A stretch of 64,000 bases of DNA from Adiantum capillus-veneris (taxonomy: Eukaryota > Streptophyta > Polypodiopsida > Polypodiales > Pteridaceae), in assembly GCA_014529385.2 (NCBI GenBank), contig CM043942.1, positions 28,573,469 to 28,637,468 of the forward strand, written 5' to 3'. Below are positions 10,506-19,985 of this stretch, in pieces (the stretch's first letter is position 1; each line of letters starts with the position of its first letter). The translations under genes were made by a program, and so were the position numbers. The notes below the pieces were generated by a model, which worked only from the letters and a program-made list of their open reading frames with translations, had not been told where the DNA came from and did no database searches.

Positions 10506-11055
10506 TGTAGAAGCAAAAGCCCCAATTTGTAGCATCAAAATTGCATGAAATTGAGCCACAAATGGTCATACATTGCCAAAATTTGTCAAATGTGCGTGGA
10601 TTGCATCAATTTGCACTTTCCCCAATGTAATCGCACCATAAAAACACTTGCAAAAGCCTGCGTAAATCTGAAATTTGCTTACAACACCTGTTTTAGGGCT
10701 TGTTTTTCGCCAATTTCAGTGTTTTCGGGTAGCGGAGACTTAGCAAAAGTATTCCACACCTTAATACATCATTTGCAAAACCTGTATTTTGCTGTAATAA
10801 CCTGTAATTTGCTATTTTTGACCTACTTTCAGCCTGTTTTGGGTCAATTTGGGTTGCCGGGAGCTCTCTAGTGTCCGGGGACGAGTCCTTTGGCGACGAA
10901 ATTGCAAAATCTCGCGTGAAAGTTGACCTTCTTGGCTGAAATTGAGCCAAGTTGACCTTCTTGGCTGAAATTCAACGTTTGCAAAATCTCGCGTGAAAGT
11001 TGACCTTCTTGGCTGAAATTCAGCGTTTGCACGTTTGGGGGCAAACCCTAATCGG
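10506..11055 (-). other. Copia A 5' leader
   Basis: Untranslated leader between the PBS and gag, homologous to 40,131-40,868 of copia E. It contains a local direct repeat: GTTGACCTTCTTGGCTGAAA occurs three times at about 10,920-11,020. No gene is evident. Confidence 0.7.
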
Positions 11056-11067
11056 GCTGTGATACCA
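11056..11067 (-). promoter_or_regulatory. Copia A primer-binding site
   Basis: On the minus strand TGGTATCACAGC, two bases after the 5' LTR; one base different from the initiator tRNA-Met PBS TGGTATCAGAGC. Confidence 0.85.
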
Positions 11068-11069
11068 GT

Positions 11070-11371
11070 TGATGAGCACGCGGCGGTGTGTGCAAGTGAA
11101 AGAGCACGCGAGAGTGTGCCGCGTGTGTGCTTTGCAGAGGATGCACTGTGTTGCAGGAAGGGGGCACTAGCAGATCAATGGAGCAAAGAGAGAGCGCTCA
11201 TAACTTTCAAGGGGATAAGTGAGTGAGTTGATAAAAAACTCACTATCCCTTTATTATTTGTATAAGGACCAATTTAATAAGTTAGTGGCCAAGTTCAATT
11301 GAACTTGGCCAAAGGTTAGTAACCTTTAAAATATACATTAAAAGGGGGCCATTTGGGCCTTTAACCCAACA
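11070..11371 (-). repeat. Copia A 5' LTR
   Basis: 302-bp LTR, TG to CA, matching 1,703-2,006. The ACAAG duplicate follows at 11,372-11,376. Confidence 0.95.
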
Positions 11372-11376
11372 ACAAG

Positions 11377-11751
11377 GGATGCCTAGAAGCAGAGCCCCAA
11401 AAGCTTTCAGTTCCAAAAAAAACAGTTTCTCTCTCTCTCTCAATGAGAGTCAGTAAAAAATAAAGCAAACTCAATCTTTCTCTCTCAATTCTCCCTTGCG
11501 TAGCCAAAAGCATGCTTTTCCAGCTTCCGTAAATTCCGGGACGTCCGTACACTGCTGCCACGTGGGACTGGCACCAGATTTTAGGGTTTCCAGCCACTTA
11601 GGGTTTCAGCCATCAGTTAGGGTTAGGGTTTCCAGAAATTAGGGTTTCTGCAAAATTAGGGTTTCTGGCAGAAATTAGGGCTTGCAGGATTTTTAGGGTT
11701 TCTAGCAAAAATTTGGGTTTCTGCTGTGGATAGCTTGTGCATCCCACTGCA
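11377..11751 (-). repeat. Gypsy B 3' LTR, segment proximal to the internal region
   Basis: Matches 15,190-15,500 of the 5' LTR. It holds a run of TTAGGGTTT units (11,580-11,720) that look like plant telomere repeat. The last 20-25 bp differ from the 5' LTR end, so the inner border near 11,751 is approximate. Confidence 0.8.
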
Positions 11752-11802
11752 CCAGATCTCCGGCCAAGCTGAATTTCTGGGTTCCGTTTGGAGTAGACTA
11801 TG

Positions 11803-12912
11803 CTAAACCAAAGCATCGAGGTAAAGTTTCACAATCCGAGGAGTATCTGCTAGCTCCTCCTCCTCCATCCACTTCGCATCAAATGCAGGATAGTTCTTGA
11901 ACTTAACCAAGAACCACCTTCGGACTTTACCTTTCTTCGTATCCCTATGTGCCAAAATCTGTTCAGGAACAAGGGTCTCCTCGTTTTCTTCCACTTCGGG
12001 TTGCTCATCAGGCTCCCCATCATCAGGCACATCACCCCTAAAAGGTTTCAAGAGACTCACATGCAATGCATTGTGAATCCTCCAAGTATCTGACAGTTTC
12101 AATCGGAAGGAGACATCATTTATCTTTTCAGTAATCTGGAAAGGTCCGTAGTATCACATACTAAGCTTTGAAAAAAGCCTCTCCTTTTCCTTTTTCTTTC
12201 TTAGGCGTGCCTTCTCAAAACGTAAGAGCACCCAATCATCCTCCTTCAATTTCAAGTCACGACGATGGCGATCCGCTGCCTTTTTCTGTCGTTCTTGAGA
12301 CTCCTGCAAAGTCTCGCAAACCTTGGCAAAAGCCGTATCCAAATCTCGCGAATATTTATCCGCTTCAAATATCCAATCTTTCGTGCTGAGAAAGGATGGA
12401 AGCTTCGCAGCACTTTCAACAATCTCAAATGGCGTCTTCCATGTCGAAGAGTGTATCGTGTTATTGTAGGCAAATTCCACCAAAGGTAAGTTCTTTTCCC
12501 ATTGAGTCTTCTGATCCGAGATACAAGACTTCAATAAATCTAAAACCACTGAATTGGCAATCTCAGATTGCCCGTCAGTCTGCAAGTGGAACGATGACGA
12601 GAACTGCAACTGCGTGCCAATGTTCTCCCAAATTGCCTTCCAAAACAAACTCATAAATCTGGGGTCTCTGTCAGAGACATCGTCTCAGACGTGCCATGTA
12701 ATTGGAAAATCATCGTGATCATTCTGTGTTCTCGGGAGATCAAAAATGAAATCCATTTCAATACTTTCCCAGGATCGGGTGGGTATGGGTAAAGACTGTA
12801 ACAATCCCTGTGCCTTGGGCCTGTCCAACTTAATCTTCTGGCATACTGCGCACAACTCTTCCACATCCTTTTTGAGCCTCGGCCAAAAGAAGTATCTCTC
12901 TACCCCTTTCAT
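11803..12912 (-). pseudogene. Gypsy B integrase with chromodomain
   Basis: Starts in the zinc-binding domain (R-Y-F-F-W-P-R-L-K-K-D-V, then C-A-V-C-Q-K). The core begins M-D-F-I-F-D-L-P near 12,740. The next frame has S-S-F-H-L-Q-T-D-G-Q-S-E around the catalytic Glu and L-P-L-V-E-F-A-Y-N-N. The C-terminal frame (12,102-11,803) has N-A-L-H-V-S-L-L-K-P, P-E-Q-I-L-A-H-R-D and a chromodomain-like W-F-L-V-K-F-K-N-Y. At least two frame changes break it, one near 12,660 where part of the core with the second Asp is disrupted. Confidence 0.9.
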
Positions 12913-12999
12913 GGTGGTAGCAATGCCAAGGCAAACAGTGGCATTCGGTCATAACCTTTTCCCTCAACGGCTGTGTAGCGCACAACATGGTTTTTCTCA

Positions 13000-14350
13000 T
13001 CAACTAGCCTTCCCGAATGGAGTATCCTGCTGCTGTCGCCCCATCCCGTATCTATGTGAAAAAAAATCTGCAAAATCTGTATCTGTGGCATATTGATCGA
13101 GCATATCCTCGAAGCTCCTATGATGTATCGCGGAAATAGCCAAAACCAACGGCTTCCAAGACAAAGCATCTGCCACCACATTCTTCTGTCCCTGCTCATG
13201 GACAATCTGGAAGTGAAACTGTGACAAGATGTTTGCCCACCGCATCTGCTTTTCCGAAAACTGCTTCTGTGACAAGAAGTAGCGCAAACTCTGATGGTCT
13301 GTAAAGACAGTAAAATCCGCTCCGAGTAGGTAATGCCGCCACTGAGTAAGAGCATGGATAACCGCCAAAAGCTCTTTCTCATAAATTTGTGTTGTCGTCT
13401 CCGGCCTAGAGAACAATCGGCTCTCGTAAGCAATGACATGGCCTTCTTGCATTAAGACCGCACCCAAACTACGACCACAAGCATCGCAAAATACTTCAAA
13501 TGACTTCTGCAAGTCCGGCAAAGTCAAATCTGGTCTTATAGTCAATTTCTCTTTCAATGTCCGAAAGGCAGTCACCTCTATGGATCCCCACGAGAAAAGG
13601 GACTCCTTTCTGTATCAAGATATGCAAAGGGGAAGCAACCTCTGCAAACTTTCGAATGAACCTTCTGTAGTACGAACATAGTCCCAAGAAGCTTCCAACT
13701 TCATGGACATTCTTCAAATCGGGCCAATCACGGATAGTGTCTATCTTAGCCAGATCCATTTGCACTCCTGCTGCTGAGACAAAGTGTCCAAAAAAAAAAT
13801 GTATCTCTGAAGCATATGATCTCTGTGTTCTGCTTCATTCTTGGAGAAAACAATGATATCATCAAAGAAAGTGCCAACAAATAGCCTGTACTCTCAAAAA
13901 ATCATGTCCATCATCCGGTTAAATGTCGCAGCAGCATTGGTTAATGCCAAACGGGATCACCAAAAACTCAAATAATCCAAAAGGTAGTCCGGAAGGCGGT
14001 CTTGTAGACGTCTCCCGTCGCGATTCGGATCTGATGATATCCACTCTTCAAATCAATCCTGCTAAAGCACGAGGATCCCTATAACCTGTCGAGTATATTA
14101 TCGATCCTAGGAATCAGAAATCTATTCTTGATGGTGATTTTGTTGAGAGCTTCTATAATCGATGCACATTCTCCAAGATCCGTCTTTCTTCAAATCCAAC
14201 AACAATGGAGAGCAATACGGTGAAGTACTATGCTGGACAAGACCCTTTTCCAAGAGGTCTTTCACTGGGTTCATAATCTTTTCATTCTATACTCGGCTCA
14301 CACAGTAAGGTGGCCGGTTCGGTGGCGTGCTTCCGAGTATCAGGTCAATG
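13000..14350 (-). pseudogene. Gypsy B reverse transcriptase and RNase H
   Basis: RNase H is open over about 190 codons (13,575-13,000): F-C-D-A-C-G-R-S-L-G-A-V-L, Y-E-K-E-L-L-A-V, F-T-D-H-Q-S-L and N-V-V-A-D-A-L-S. The RT connection (13,765-13,496) has F-L-G-L-C-S-Y-Y-R-R-F-I. Upstream RT is degenerate, with several stops; the active site reads F-F-D-D-I-I-V-F-S near 13,860, and L-L-D-L-K-K-D-G-S-W-R-M-C-I-D-Y lies near 14,190. Confidence 0.9.
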
Positions 14351-14448
14351 GTCTGATCTTCAGGCCCTCTGAAAAGCAATCGGCATGAGTGTGGAGAAAA
14401 ATCTTGGCGTTCTTTTGATCAGGTCAAAACATATTCAACCTTTATCCA

Positions 14449-14890
14449 TCATTCAGTTCTCTCCCAGAGGAATAAGTAAATCTTTTGTGCGTCAAAAAAC
14501 TGAGCAATCCGTGCATCAACCACCTCTTCTAGTTCCTTCTCTGTATGCTGTTTGTGATCAGAAGGTTTCTTGAGAGCGGGTTTCAGGGGTGGTGTAGTGG
14601 TTTTCTGCCACTGTGCATGCACTTCCGGAAAAGAAGTCTCGCTCATATATTTTGCCAATTTCGGATCCTTCGCAAAACTGAGCATCATCTTTGTTGCATC
14701 GCCGATCAATTGACGATGCTTCATCTCTCTTTGCTCCGCCTAAGTAGGCCGAGGCGAGCCATAGTCTCTGCTGGAATCTTCGTTGTGATCCCTGCCCGCA
14801 TCTCCAAATGCAGAGGGAGTCAACTAATCCTTGCATGAAGCCATAGGTGCCGCGAAAAAAAATTGGGGATCGGATTTCTTGTAGAAGAGA
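14449..14890 (-). pseudogene. Gypsy B gag fragment
   Basis: Two overlapping minus-strand frames at the 5' end of the internal region. One reads M-K-H-R-Q-L-I-G-D-A-T and P-E-V-H-A-Q-W-Q-K. No zinc knuckle and no protease lie between this and RT, so the gag-protease region is largely deleted. Assignment as gag is by position only. Confidence 0.5.
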
Positions 14891-14900
14891 AATCGGCCAT

Positions 14901-14912
14901 GCTCTGATACCA
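14901..14912 (-). promoter_or_regulatory. Gypsy B primer-binding site
   Basis: On the minus strand TGGTATCAGAGC, the exact initiator tRNA-Met PBS, one base after the 5' LTR. Confidence 0.9.
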
Positions 14913-14913
14913 C

Positions 14914-15520
14914 TATAACAGACTTGGACACTCCAAGTCAAGAATCAATCGCGACAGCACCAAATAATCACTTCAAAACAATTCACATATCACAATAGAT
15001 TTGCACTGGCCCGGCGGAGTTCTGTGCCTAGAGATATTGGCCCCAAAGATTGGCGTCCCTTTCGGTATTTCTTTATGTATTAATCAACCATCAAAGTACA
15101 AGAGAGCGGTTAGGGTTTCACTCTCAGACTCTGCGTCCAGATGCTCTGAGAAGTGAGCCCTAAACCACTAAATCAAAGGTTACAAGGGATGCCCAAAAGA
15201 AGAGCCCCAAAAGCTTTCAGTTCCAAAAAAAACACTCTCTCTCAATGAGAATCAGTAAAAAAATAAAGCAAATTCAATCTTTCTCTCTCAATTCTCCCTT
15301 GTGTAGCCAAAATCATGCTTTTCCAGCTTCCGCAAGTTTCGAGACGTCCGTACACTACTGCCACGTGGCACTGGCGCCAGATTTTAGGGTTTCCAACCAC
15401 TTAGGGTTTCAGCCAGCAGTTAGGGTTAGGGTTTGCAGAAATTAGGGTTTCTGCAAAATTAGGGTTTCTGGCAAAAATTTGGGTTTCTGTTGTCGGTAGC
15501 CACGTCATCACTTTGTGACA
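14914..15520 (-). repeat. Gypsy B 5' LTR
   Basis: 607-bp LTR. On the minus strand it begins TGTCACAAAG; the other end reads TA instead of CA through one substitution. It includes telomere-like TTAGGGTTT units (about 15,384-15,470) and the shared AAAGAAATACCGAAAGG motif. The GAAC duplicate follows at 15,521-15,524. Confidence 0.9.
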
Positions 15521-15524
15521 GAAC

Positions 15525-16300
15525 CAATGGAAGATAGAGCTCTCAATGAGACAGTTGATCATGCACATATGACTTTAAAACATCTTTAGCCAACTGATTG
15601 TAAATCTTTTTCTAACCATCTGACTGTGGATGAAAAGCCAATGAAAGTTCAACTTAGTGCCAAAATTTTCAAAGAGAACGCGTCAAAAATGGGATGTGAA
15701 CTTAACATCCCTATCTAAAACAATCGATTTTGACAAACCACAGAGGGAGTACCAATGCTTTATGAACAACCGCGCTACATCTTGTGCGGTGACTGTGGCC
15801 TTACAAGGAAGCAAGATCCAAAACTTGTTGAAACGATCAACAATTGTCAAACATTGAGTGTTTCTTGAATGCAAACAAGGTGGAAGGTTAGTCACAAAAT
15901 CCATGGAAATATCCTGAAAAGGTCCATCGGGAATAGTCAGCGGAAGCAAGAGGCCTTGCTGCTTATCTCGAGAAGCTTCTACCTTTTGAGAAATAGTGCA
16001 CGGTGTGACATAACCAAACACATCTTTTCGCATTTTAGGCCAATAAAAGAATCGTTCTATTTTTTCCAAAGTTGTGTTCATTCCTTTGTGCCCACCCGTG
16101 AGAGTCATGTGCATCATGCAATATGGTTCTCCTGAGAGAGAGCAACACACATAGACGGTGTCGAAAATATAACAAACCATGACGAATGAGATAGTTACTT
16201 GGCCCTTGGGAAGCAAGAGCCTACAACCATTGCTTACCAAACTCGGAATCCGCATACTGGTTCTTCATGCTGTCAAAAGACACACCCTGAAGAGAAACTG
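15525..16300 (-). pseudogene. Element C integrase, zinc-binding domain and core
   Basis: Zinc-binding N-terminus: L-L-Y-F-R-H-R-L-C-V, then H-D-A-H-D-S (in another frame M-T-L-T-G-G-H-K-G) and F-F-Y-W-P-K-M-R-K-D-V. Core: D-I-S-M-D-F-V-T-N-L-P with the first Asp, I-V-L-D-R-D-V-K-F-T-S-H-F with the second, and F-H-P-Q-S-D-G near 15,620. The following V-N codons contain a stop. The frame is cut by gypsy B at 15,524 and resumes at 1,425. Confidence 0.85.
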
Positions 16301-16429
16301 TGGATCATGACTCGAGCCAGGATCTGTCCTTTGTGACTTAACGCATCTGCAACAGGGTTAGCTTTTCTAGGCACATACTCAATCAAACCTCCAAATTGCT
16401 CAAAAATTTGTGGCCACCGTGCTTGGCGA

Positions 16430-17694
16430 TCACTCAATGTGCACTATGCATAGACTCGAGCCACTTGAGCGCTTGGTGGTCTGTGCGAACTGTGAACTCT
16501 CTACCATACAGAAAATGCTTCCAATGCTTAAGAGAGAATGACAGACACAAGTTCTTTATAATAAACTGAATAGTTCTTTTCTGCACTATTGAGCTTCCGA
16601 CTAAGGAAAGCAGCTGGACGACCATGCTGCTGAAGCACAGCGCCTATGGCAACATTGCTCCCACCCGTCCATGCCTCAAAGAGGTCATCCCAAGAGGCAA
16701 GGATAAGACACGGCGCTTCTGTAACCGCAACCTTGAGAGCTGTGAAAGCCTCAATGGCTGCCTCGAGCAAATCCACACGCTGTCAGCGAGTCTTTACCCC
16801 TTTCAAAACATCTGTCATGGATACGGTAATGCTTGCAAAATTCTCTATGTGCGAACTATATGCTTGATATAAACCAAGAAAAGAACGCACATCATATGCA
16901 GTTTTGGGCAAATCCCAATTACGTACCTGTTCCACCTTCGCGGGATCTAGCTTGACGCCTTCTGCAGAAATGATATAACCCAGATAAGTAACTTCAGTGA
17001 GAAAACACTCAGATTTCTTAGCTGCAATGTACAGCTGACACTCATCCAAACGGGTTATTATCCTTTCTACATCCTTTTCATGTTGTTCTCATGATGCAAA
17101 AAAAATGAGAATATCATCAAGAAAGATGAACACACATACACCCACCATATCGCCAAAACGGCCTACCATGAGATGATTAAATGTATCCACGGCACCTGTC
17201 AATCCAAAAGGCATGACTACATACTCTCATTGCCCTCGCTCTATGTGAAAAGCGGTCTTGTAGATGTCGCCTTTGAATACCCTTACTTGATGGTATCCAC
17301 TTTTGAGATCGACCTTAGTAAAGACCTTTGCCCCAGTGAGCATATCGAGGATATACTCAATGCAAGGCATCGGAAACTTGTTCTTGACGGTCATCTTGTT
17401 CAATGCCCTAGAATCAACACACAAACGAGACGAACCATCCTTCTTGCGGACAAACAAAATAGGAGCAACAAAAGGACTTACACTTGGACGTATGAATCCT
17501 CTGGCCACCAACTCCGTGAGTTGCCGCTCTAACTCTTCTTCCTGAGTCTTGTTCAAACGGTAGAGAGCCTTACTGACAGGCTGTGCCCCCTCCGTGAGCT
17601 CGATGCGATGGTCCTCCGGCCGCTCGGGTGGAAGACGGGGTGGAAGATTATCTTGCAAAAAGAGATGCTTGAACTTGGTAACAAAGCTGAACAC
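16430..17694 (-). pseudogene. Element C reverse transcriptase and RNase H
   Basis: The RT N-terminal half is open at 17,694-17,227: H-R-I-E-L-T-E-G-A-Q-P-V, V-R-K-K-D-G-S-S-R-L-C-V-D-S-R, then [12 protein letters not shown]. The active site F-L-D-D-I-L-I-F is near 17,125. The connection G-Y-I-I-S-A-E-G-V and R-S-F-L-G-L is at 17,049-16,783. RNase H starts near 16,700 with A-I-G-A-V-L-Q-Q-H-G and continues F-T-V-R-T-D-H-Q-A-L-K-W-L. Frameshifts near 17,225, 16,780 and 16,530 separate the pieces. Confidence 0.9.
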
Positions 17695-17809
17695 CTGTCT
17701 GGAGCTTGAATGCTCTGGGTAACTAGAGCAGCATAGATGGATGCCGCTTGTCCTCCTCGTTGTAATTCACGCTTTTGCTTGCACATAAGAAATGAGAGGC
17801 AAAGAATGC

Positions 17810-18443
17810 AAACCCTCCTCAGCACGAATGATCATGGGATAGTCACTTTTGGCATTTAATACGGAAGTATTGTCCTCCCAATCAATAAGAGGGTTATGCT
17901 CAACCATCTAATGCCCAAAAGCATATCACATCCTGAAAGAGGAGACACGACAAATTTCCTACAGAAGAAAGTTTGTTGAATTGTAAACATCACATCACGG
18001 CACTCTTGTGTGATGAGAGAGTCCATACCGGGAGCGAAGCCAGACACCTCGAGAGGAGATGTCTGACTAACCTCTAGGCGGACTCTCTCTACAGGAGAGG
18101 CACTAATCACATCATGCATACTACTTGGATCAAACAATATGACAAAACTTCACATAACCATAACACTTCATGAGAGACTCATCAATGTGTGCGTCAGAAA
18201 CATGTGAAGACTCACATTGATTCATTAAAGTGCTTGTGGTAGCTGTGGGTTCTTTGGGTTCTCTAGGTGGGGCTGTCTTAGTACAAGCCGCTTTAATGTG
18301 ACCCTTGACCTGACATTGATAACAACGACCTTCCTTAGCATAAATGACTTGTTTTTCTGCCGTTATATATCCTCCTACAATTCCTTTTGCGGCTTTTTCA
18401 TCCGTGGTTAGCTTAGGTTTAGCAGGTGTTTTAGCTTTACCCT
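17810..18443 (-). pseudogene. Element C zinc knuckle and aspartic protease
   Basis: The zinc knuckle reads C-Y-Q-C-Q-V-K-G-H-I-K-A-A-C near 18,335-18,290. The retropepsin-like region follows: D-P-S-S-M-H-D-V-I-S, where the usual active-site D-[S/T]-G is D-P-S, and L-S-G-C-D-M-L-L-G-I-R-W. Element J has D-P-G-S-M-H-D-V-I-S at the same place, so this family carries a shifted active-site motif. Minor frame breaks are present. Confidence 0.75.
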
Positions 18444-18448
18444 TAGAT

Positions 18449-18723
18449 TGTAAGGTGCAGTGGAGGTGAATGTTTAACTTCGCTCAAGATGAGTGCTCCG
18501 AACTGTGCTCAATGGTTCCTTTTACTTACGGAAGGGAGAGCCTTCCGTTCCTTTAGTGAGAGAGTGCAATGGACACAAACAAAGTGGTGAACACTGTGAA
18601 TAAAGGTGCATGAGACTGAGAGATAGAGAGAGAAGAATACGACACCAGAATGTTGTCAAACCCTCCGAAGGCCCCACTCTCTATGGCGAGAGTGATCTAT
18701 TTATGATTGCACAAATCTCTACA
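18449..18723 (-). repeat. Element H 3' LTR, truncated
   Basis: Only the terminal 275 bp remain (TGTAAGGTGCAG to CAAATCTCTACA). It then switches directly to tail coding sequence at about 18,724, so the PPT and about 900 bp of LTR are deleted. Confidence 0.85.
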
Positions 18724-19743
18724 TGGGTCACATAAGGACGGTGACTAAAATACAAGAAAGCATCACAAATGAAACACTCGAACAATGCGTACTGACTAAT
18801 CATGCGTACACAAATACTTCCTGTTGGGGTTCTTTGGACCTCGACTTGAGAGCCAAGATCGGTTCTTCGTGATTGATCGAATCTTCCTGTGAGGGTTCGT
18901 TGGATCTCGACTCGAGAGCCAAGATCGGTTCTTCGTGATTGATGAATCTGCAATGAGGTTAGCTTCACTAGAAAAAGTATCAACTAAACCATCATCCTTG
19001 TGAACAATCACATCATCTTCCTGCAAATCATCATGCTTGTGAGAAATCACATCTTGATCATGCAAATGCTTGTCATTATCATCCAAATCATTATCATCCA
19101 ATTCATCATGCTTATCATTATCATGCAATTCCTATGTGTCGTGCTTTGGAGAAGAAAAGACTGAGAGAGTCTCCTTCTCCTGATCCTTTACAATTTGTGT
19201 CTGCACATTAGAAAAGAGTCGGAACAACTCTTGCATGTGTTGGGCTCTCTGTTCGGCCGCCAAGCGCGCTTGCCCGTCCTCGCAATCCCGTTCTCATTTC
19301 TTTCTTGGTGTTCGCGATCCATTTTTGCTTTTCTTTCTTCGCGTTCTAACTTCCTGTCCATCATCATCTTGTCGAAAGCCTCCATAGGAGTTAGTGCAAT
19401 CCTTGGCGTAGATGGGGAAGGGGGAGGTCGGAAAAACCTCCTAGTGAAGAAAACTCTTCATCGCCACTCCCATGCTCACTACCTCTATGCTAAGTATCCA
19501 TTCCGCTTCGGGTGATGACCATCCACTGAAGTCTTGGGTTCTGAAGTTCACAAGGAACTTGGGTTCTTGTGGGTCTTGCGTTCTTGGGTTCTTGAGGGTC
19601 TTGAGGTTCTTCAGGTTCTTCAAGTTCTTCTTTAGATTGCAATCTGTGTTAGAGAAGACTCTTCTCTTCACCCGAGCTCTTCTCTTTCCCGCGGGCGCAC
19701 CCCTTGGCGGCCTTGCGCTCACACCAAGGTTTCTTTTTCCCAC
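18724..19743 (-). pseudogene. Element H gag-leader/coiled-coil/His-Asp protein
   Basis: Order on the minus strand: a basic leader (19,743-19,441) beginning M-G-K-R-N-L-G-V-S-A-R-P-P-R, then a charged helical piece with R-K-L-E-R-E-E-R-K-A-K (19,385-19,188), then a His/Asp/Asn-rich tract (H-D-D-N-D-K-H type, 19,128-19,020), then V-D-T-F-S-S-E-A-N and two copies of an N-R-S-W-L-S-S-R repeat. The rest of the tail is truncated. Frameshifts separate the pieces. No catalytic domain is visible. The product is unknown; the leader and coil match element C gag. Confidence 0.7.
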
Positions 19744-19972
19744 CTCATGTTGATTGGCCGGCCGCTAAGTGCACGATCCGCTCTCAATGAGTGAAAAGAG
19801 AAACAAAGGGAGGCTGGACAAGCCCTTCTTTCTTGAATTTCCAGTCACTCTTCAAAAACACGATTAGAAATCGACACGCCCAAGAGGTCTTGGGTTACGT
19901 GCGACCGCAACAAGCAAAAAAAAATTGTGGTTCTTGTGGTTCTTTCCTTGAGTGATACAGAACACTCCCAAA

Positions 19973-19984
19973 GCTCTGATACCA
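19973..19984 (-). promoter_or_regulatory. Element H primer-binding site
   Basis: On the minus strand TGGTATCAGAGC, one base after the LTR end. The same site is at 30,840-30,851 and 56,724-56,735, and it fixes the orientation of the family. Confidence 0.92.
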
Positions 19985-19985
19985 A

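Larger units (their letters stand above)
1703..11371 (-). mobile_element. Copia element A
   Basis: Minus-strand Ty1/copia element inserted in the 3' LTR of gypsy B, with the 5-bp duplication ACAAG at 1,698-1,702 and 11,372-11,376. LTRs of 304 and 302 bp lie at 1,703-2,006 and 11,070-11,371. The order on the minus strand is gag, protease, integrase, RT, RNase H, the copia order. A hAT transposon splits the protease/integrase region and a solo LTR splits the 5' leader. Without these two the element is about 5.2 kb. Sister element E (39,778-45,662) has the same LTR and proteins. Confidence 0.95.
1430..15520 (-). mobile_element. Gypsy element B, containing copia A
   Basis: Minus-strand gypsy element inserted in the integrase of element C with a 4-bp duplication GAAC. 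Its 5' LTR is 14,914-15,520. Its 3' LTR is 1,430-1,702 plus 11,377-11,751, divided by copia A. Without the copia insertion the element is about 4.4 kb. The internal part (11,752-14,913) is only about 3.2 kb and holds a gag scrap followed almost directly by RT, so protease and most of gag are deleted. The pol frames have several stops. Confidence 0.85.

Noticed and set aside
11580-11720. Interstitial telomere from TTAGGGTTT repeats
   Set aside because: The units are irregular and present in both LTRs of gypsy B (also 15,384-15,470), so they are LTR sequence and not a telomere fusion.
12746-13096. Plus-strand open frames across gypsy B pol
   Set aside because: They are antisense shadows of the integrase and RNase H frames.
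19973-19984. tRNA gene fragments (GCTCTGATACCA)
   Set aside because: All are 12-base primer-binding sites next to LTRs; no tRNA fold follows.
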